A stretch of 13,872 nucleotides of DNA from Legionella sp. (GTDB taxonomy: Bacteria > Pseudomonadota > Gammaproteobacteria > Legionellales > Legionellaceae). Made by a program: the position numbers and the translations under genes. Under the pieces are notes generated by a model. That model made no database searches and had not been told where the DNA came from. It saw only the letters and a list, made by a program, of their open reading frames with translations. Shown here piece by piece: positions 11,176 through 13,872 of this stretch. The first letter of the stretch is position 1. Each line of letters starts with the position of its first letter. The stretch lies in NCBI GenBank assembly GCA_004297865.1, contig SCSO01000331.1, positions 1 to 13,872 of the forward strand, read 5' to 3'.

Positions 11176-13872
11176 ATGAAACTCTTTAGTAGCTATTTCA
11201 TCAAGTTAACCCCGATTTTTACTGGCATTGTTGCATTAGTAGTTATGGCTGGATGGGTACTGCATATCCCAGTTTTGGTACAACTATACCCCACATTTTC
11301 GTCGATGCAATTCAATACTGCTTTAGCGATATTGATTTTGAGTTTTGTTTTAAAAAATAATAGTTATCGCAAGTTGCGTTTATTTCTGACCGTTGTATTG
11401 TTAATTTTCATATTCCTTACTCTTTTAGAATATCTTCTCAATAAAAATTTTGGCATTGACACCCTATTTATACACCCCTTTATGCAGATTAACACTACTA
11501 ATTTAGGAAGAATGGCCCCAAATACTGCTCTTGCATTACTAATGATCGGTAGCGCAGTATTTTTATTATTGAGAACGAGTTCGGGTGTACTTGGTACTTA
11601 TGCCATGCTTTGCGTTACTTTGTTAGGGGTTACTGCGTTCTCTCTTGGTATTATCCCTTTGATAGGTTACAGCAATAATTTACAAACCGCTTACGCCTGG
11701 GGTGGTTTGACTAGCATGGCTATTCATACAGCTATTTGTATCGTCTTACTTAGCATGATTATTTTGGTTAAAATTTGGAATAGAAAGGTTGATCGTTTAT
11801 TTTTTGCACCTATCGCAATTATAGTAGGTGGACTTGTAATTACCACATCCCTTTCATTTGCTATTTATAGCCAAGAAAATATTTTTTTCGAAAATAATCT
11901 TCAGACTAAAGCTAATAGCTTTGCTTCCATAGCAACAGCGCAATTACAAGATCTCTATGGGGCCTTGGAGCGTATGGGCTCACGTTGGGAGCGATCTCCA
12001 GGAATATCGAAAAAGCAGTTGCACTTAGATGCAGAAAATTATATTAAAGATTTCCCTTTTATTTCTATGCTTGGATCGACGGACCATACTAAAATACAAT
12101 GGCTTGTATCGCCAAACAGCAACCAAGAACTATTGTATTATCAATTAAGATCAGATCAATTAATTGCAAAAAAAATAGAAGAAATACTTTCTAGACCAGT
12201 GGCACAGGTATCTAAAGGCATTTATGTCGCTCCAGCAGATGCCGAAAAGCATTTTTTTTACATCAAACCAATCTTCATGGATAAACACTATGAAGGTTTT
12301 CTAATCACTCAGATTGATATCCCCTTATTTGTTAAATACCTCTCTCCTTTTCTACAATCGGAAGATTCTTTTCTTATCTCCATTTATGCAAGAAACAAAC
12401 TATTGTTCTCAAATATTGATTCATCAAAACTACAAGAAAATAGTAAGCTATTAAAATGGAAGAAAAGTGCTATTGTAAATAATAATTATTTAGTATGGAC
12501 TGTCGTTGTTAGCCCCTCTGAATTAATGCTCGCAAATAAAAACACCTCAACACCCTGGGTGTTTTTTGTGATTGGTTTATTCTTAACTTTTTTAACAACT
12601 ACAGCGACATATTTTAGATTGAAGTTTCAATATAGTTCTACACAGCTACGCGAAACACAACAGTTAAATAACGCTATATTAAATAGTGCGACCTATTTAA
12701 TTGTTGCAACTGATAAAAATGGGATAGTTGTGGTATACAATCATTTTGCGCAACAGATGCTTGGGTATACAGAAGAAGAGGTAGTGAATAAAACAACACC
12801 TGCATTGTGGCATGATCCCAAAGAAATCGAAAACCGTGCTAAAGAATTAAGTAAAGAATTAGGAAGATTAATAGTTCCTGGCTTTGATGTTTTCACAGCA
12901 AAAACAGGTTTAAATAGCAGTGAAACTCATGAATGGACCTTTATTCGTAAAGATGGAACAAGCTTTCCCGGACTGTTAACCGCTACTGCACTTCATTCTG
13001 ATAGAGGTAAAGGCATTGGTTTTCTAGGAATAGTCCAGGATCTTACTCAACAAAAATATACCGAACAACAACTTGCAAAATATACAAATGAACTCGAACG
13101 TAACAACCAAGAAATTTTATTATTGAATGATTTAAGTAATAATTTACAAACGTGCCCCACTATTGAAGATACTTTTGAACCCATTAAACGCTACTGCCAG
13201 GACATATTAAAAGTAACACGAGGTATTCTATTTATATTAGATAAAGCCTCTTCTAAATTCGAATTAGCCACTGATTGGGGTTATAATTCGAACTGCGAGC
13301 ATTTTTCATTAGCATTAGAGGATTGCTTGGCTTTACAGCAAAAAAAGATCTACCAGGCCCTTAATCCTGAGGTAGATAAAATCTGCAACCATATCCATTC
13401 CGAGTCAGGTACCTATCCCGCTTATCTTTGTATACCTATACAATCGAATATAGAACTTATAGGTCTATTGCATTTAGAGATTCCCATAGAAGAGACTGTG
13501 TGGCCCCAATCTGGTCTATTAGACCTGATGGCAGAACAATTAGCTTTAAGTTTTATAAATTTGAAGTTGCGGGCCAATTTACTAATCCTATCAGTACATG
13601 ATCCCTTAACAGGCTTGTATAATAGACGTTATTTGGAAGAGTCAATCAAGCAAGAAATAGCTATTGCCCAACGCAGTCAGGCTAATTTTGGAGTTCTTTT
13701 GCTTGATATAGATCACTTTAAAAAAATAAACGACACCTTTGGTCATGTGACAGGAGATCTAGTCTTAAAACGTTTAGGTCAATTATTTTTAAAATCCATG
13801 CGTGAGAGTGATATCGCTTGCCGTTGGGGTGGAGAGGAATTTTTATTATATTTTAAAATGATATCGCCTGAG
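11176..13872 (+). CDS. Membrane-bound diguanylate cyclase (7TM, sensor, PAS, GAF, GGDEF), 3' end outside the window
   Basis: Makes cyclic di-GMP from two GTP, under control of several sensor modules. 899 codons are open to the right edge. Seven hydrophobic helices span residues 10-230, including the GRMAPNTALALLMIG stretch. Residues 231-460 form an extracytoplasmic domain with a long helix at its start (CHASE-like), closed by a further helix at 461-480. A PAS domain starts near 495 (LNNAILNSATYLIVATDKNG) and ends with the PAC-like GFLGIVQDLTQQK. A GAF domain runs from about 649 to 800. The GGDEF domain starts at 809 (HDPLTGLYNRR), has the metal aspartates in LLLDIDHFKKIND (D844, D846) and the active-site RWGGEEF (GGEEF at 885-889), so the cyclase site looks intact. 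I see no RxxD inhibitory motif just before it. An EAL domain could follow outside the window. ATG 11176 is preceded by AAGGA (11160-11164) and GGGTG (11167-11171). Confidence 0.92.
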   Translation, partial: MKLFSSYFIKLTPIFTGIVALVVMAGWVLHIPVLVQLYPTFSSMQFNTALAILILSFVLKNNSYRKLRLFLTVVLLIFIFLTLLEYLLNKNFGIDTLFIHPFMQINTTNLGRMAPNTALALLMIGSAVFLLLRTSSGVLGTYAMLCVTLLGVTAFSLGIIPLIGYSNNLQTAYAWGGLTSMAIHTAICIVLLSMIILVKIWNRKVDRLFFAPIAIIVGGLVITTSLSFAIYSQENIFFENNLQTKANSFASIATAQLQDLYGALERMGSRWERSPGISKKQLHLDAENYIKDFPFISMLGSTDHTKIQWLVSPNSNQELLYYQLRSDQLIAKKIEEILSRPVAQVSKGIYVAPADAEKHFFYIKPIFMDKHYEGFLITQIDIPLFVKYLSPFLQSEDSFLISIYARNKLLFSNIDSSKLQENSKLLKWKKSAIVNNNYLVWTVVVSPSELMLANKNTSTPWVFFVIGLFLTFLTTTATYFRLKFQYSSTQLRETQQLNNAILNSATYLIVATDKNGIVVVYNHFAQQMLGYTEEEVVNKTTPALWHDPKEIENRAKELSKELGRLIVPGFDVFTAKTGLNSSETHEWTFIRKDGTSFPGLLTATALHSDRGKGIGFLGIVQDLTQQKYTEQQLAKYTNELERNNQEILLLNDLSNNLQTCPTIEDTFEPIKRYCQDILKVTRGILFILDKASSKFELATDWGYNSNCEHFSLALEDCLALQQKKIYQALNPEVDKICNHIHSESGTYPAYLCIPIQSNIELIGLLHLEIPIEETVWPQSGLLDLMAEQLALSFINLKLRANLLILSVHDPLTGLYNRRYLEESIKQEIAIAQRSQANFGVLLLDIDHFKKINDTFGHVTGDLVLKRLGQLFLKSMRESDIACRWGGEEFLLYFKMISPE

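Noticed and set aside
1..13872. CRISPR array, tRNA, rRNA, transposase or integrase
   Set aside because: I found no regularly spaced direct repeats, no cloverleaf with a TTC-type loop, and no DDE or tyrosine recombinase motifs in any frame I read.

Overview
The window looks like an accessory stretch of a Legionella or close Legionellales chromosome. This is inferred from the AT-rich DNA (protein-coding parts rich in AAA, ATT and TTA codons), from several long orphan proteins with helical or charged architectures of the kind seen among Dot/Icm-type effectors, and from short palindromic intergenic repeats. No tRNA, rRNA, transposase, integrase or CRISPR array is visible, so the species assignment rests on general character only.

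Layout, left to right. (1) 2-1864 (+): an orphan protein of more than 600 residues whose frame is still open at the left edge. (2) 2340-2726 (+) and 2923-3618 (-): two convergent orphan genes with stem-loops between them. (3) 4013-4663 (+): a six-helix aquaporin whose predicted selectivity-filter residues resemble plant and bacterial NIP channels more than AqpZ. (4) 4801-5346 (-): an orphan protein with a C-terminal coiled coil. (5) 5547-7739 (-): a 730-residue protein with at least six helical repeats of about 60 residues and a hydrophobic C-terminal segment, a strong candidate for a translocated, membrane-associated effector. (6) 8279-10559 (+): a two-gene operon of an exported bicupin and a DoxD-DoxA fusion, the latter resembling thiosulfate:quinone oxidoreductase. 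(7) 10695-10850 (-): a 51-residue DUF3309-type membrane protein. (8) 11176 to the right edge (+): a membrane-bound diguanylate cyclase (7TM, extracytoplasmic sensor, PAS, GAF, GGDEF) cut by the window end just after its GGEEF motif.

The intergenic DNA is not plain spacer. A block of up to about 130 bp recurs at 2007-2046, 3829-3937 and 7950-8084, always in + orientation and each time upstream of a + strand gene. A palindrome of the form gttgggtcaaatgacccaac recurs at 8086-8106, 8137-8156 and 10620-10641, with a decayed copy at 4775-4791. As a result the aquaporin and the cupin/DoxDA operon are each bracketed by the block on the left and the palindrome on the right.

Functionally the conserved genes point to envelope physiology: solute permeation, sulfur or redox chemistry at the quinone pool, a small membrane stress-type protein and c-di-GMP signalling. 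These are interleaved with orphan, possibly host-directed, proteins. No single pathway joins all of them.
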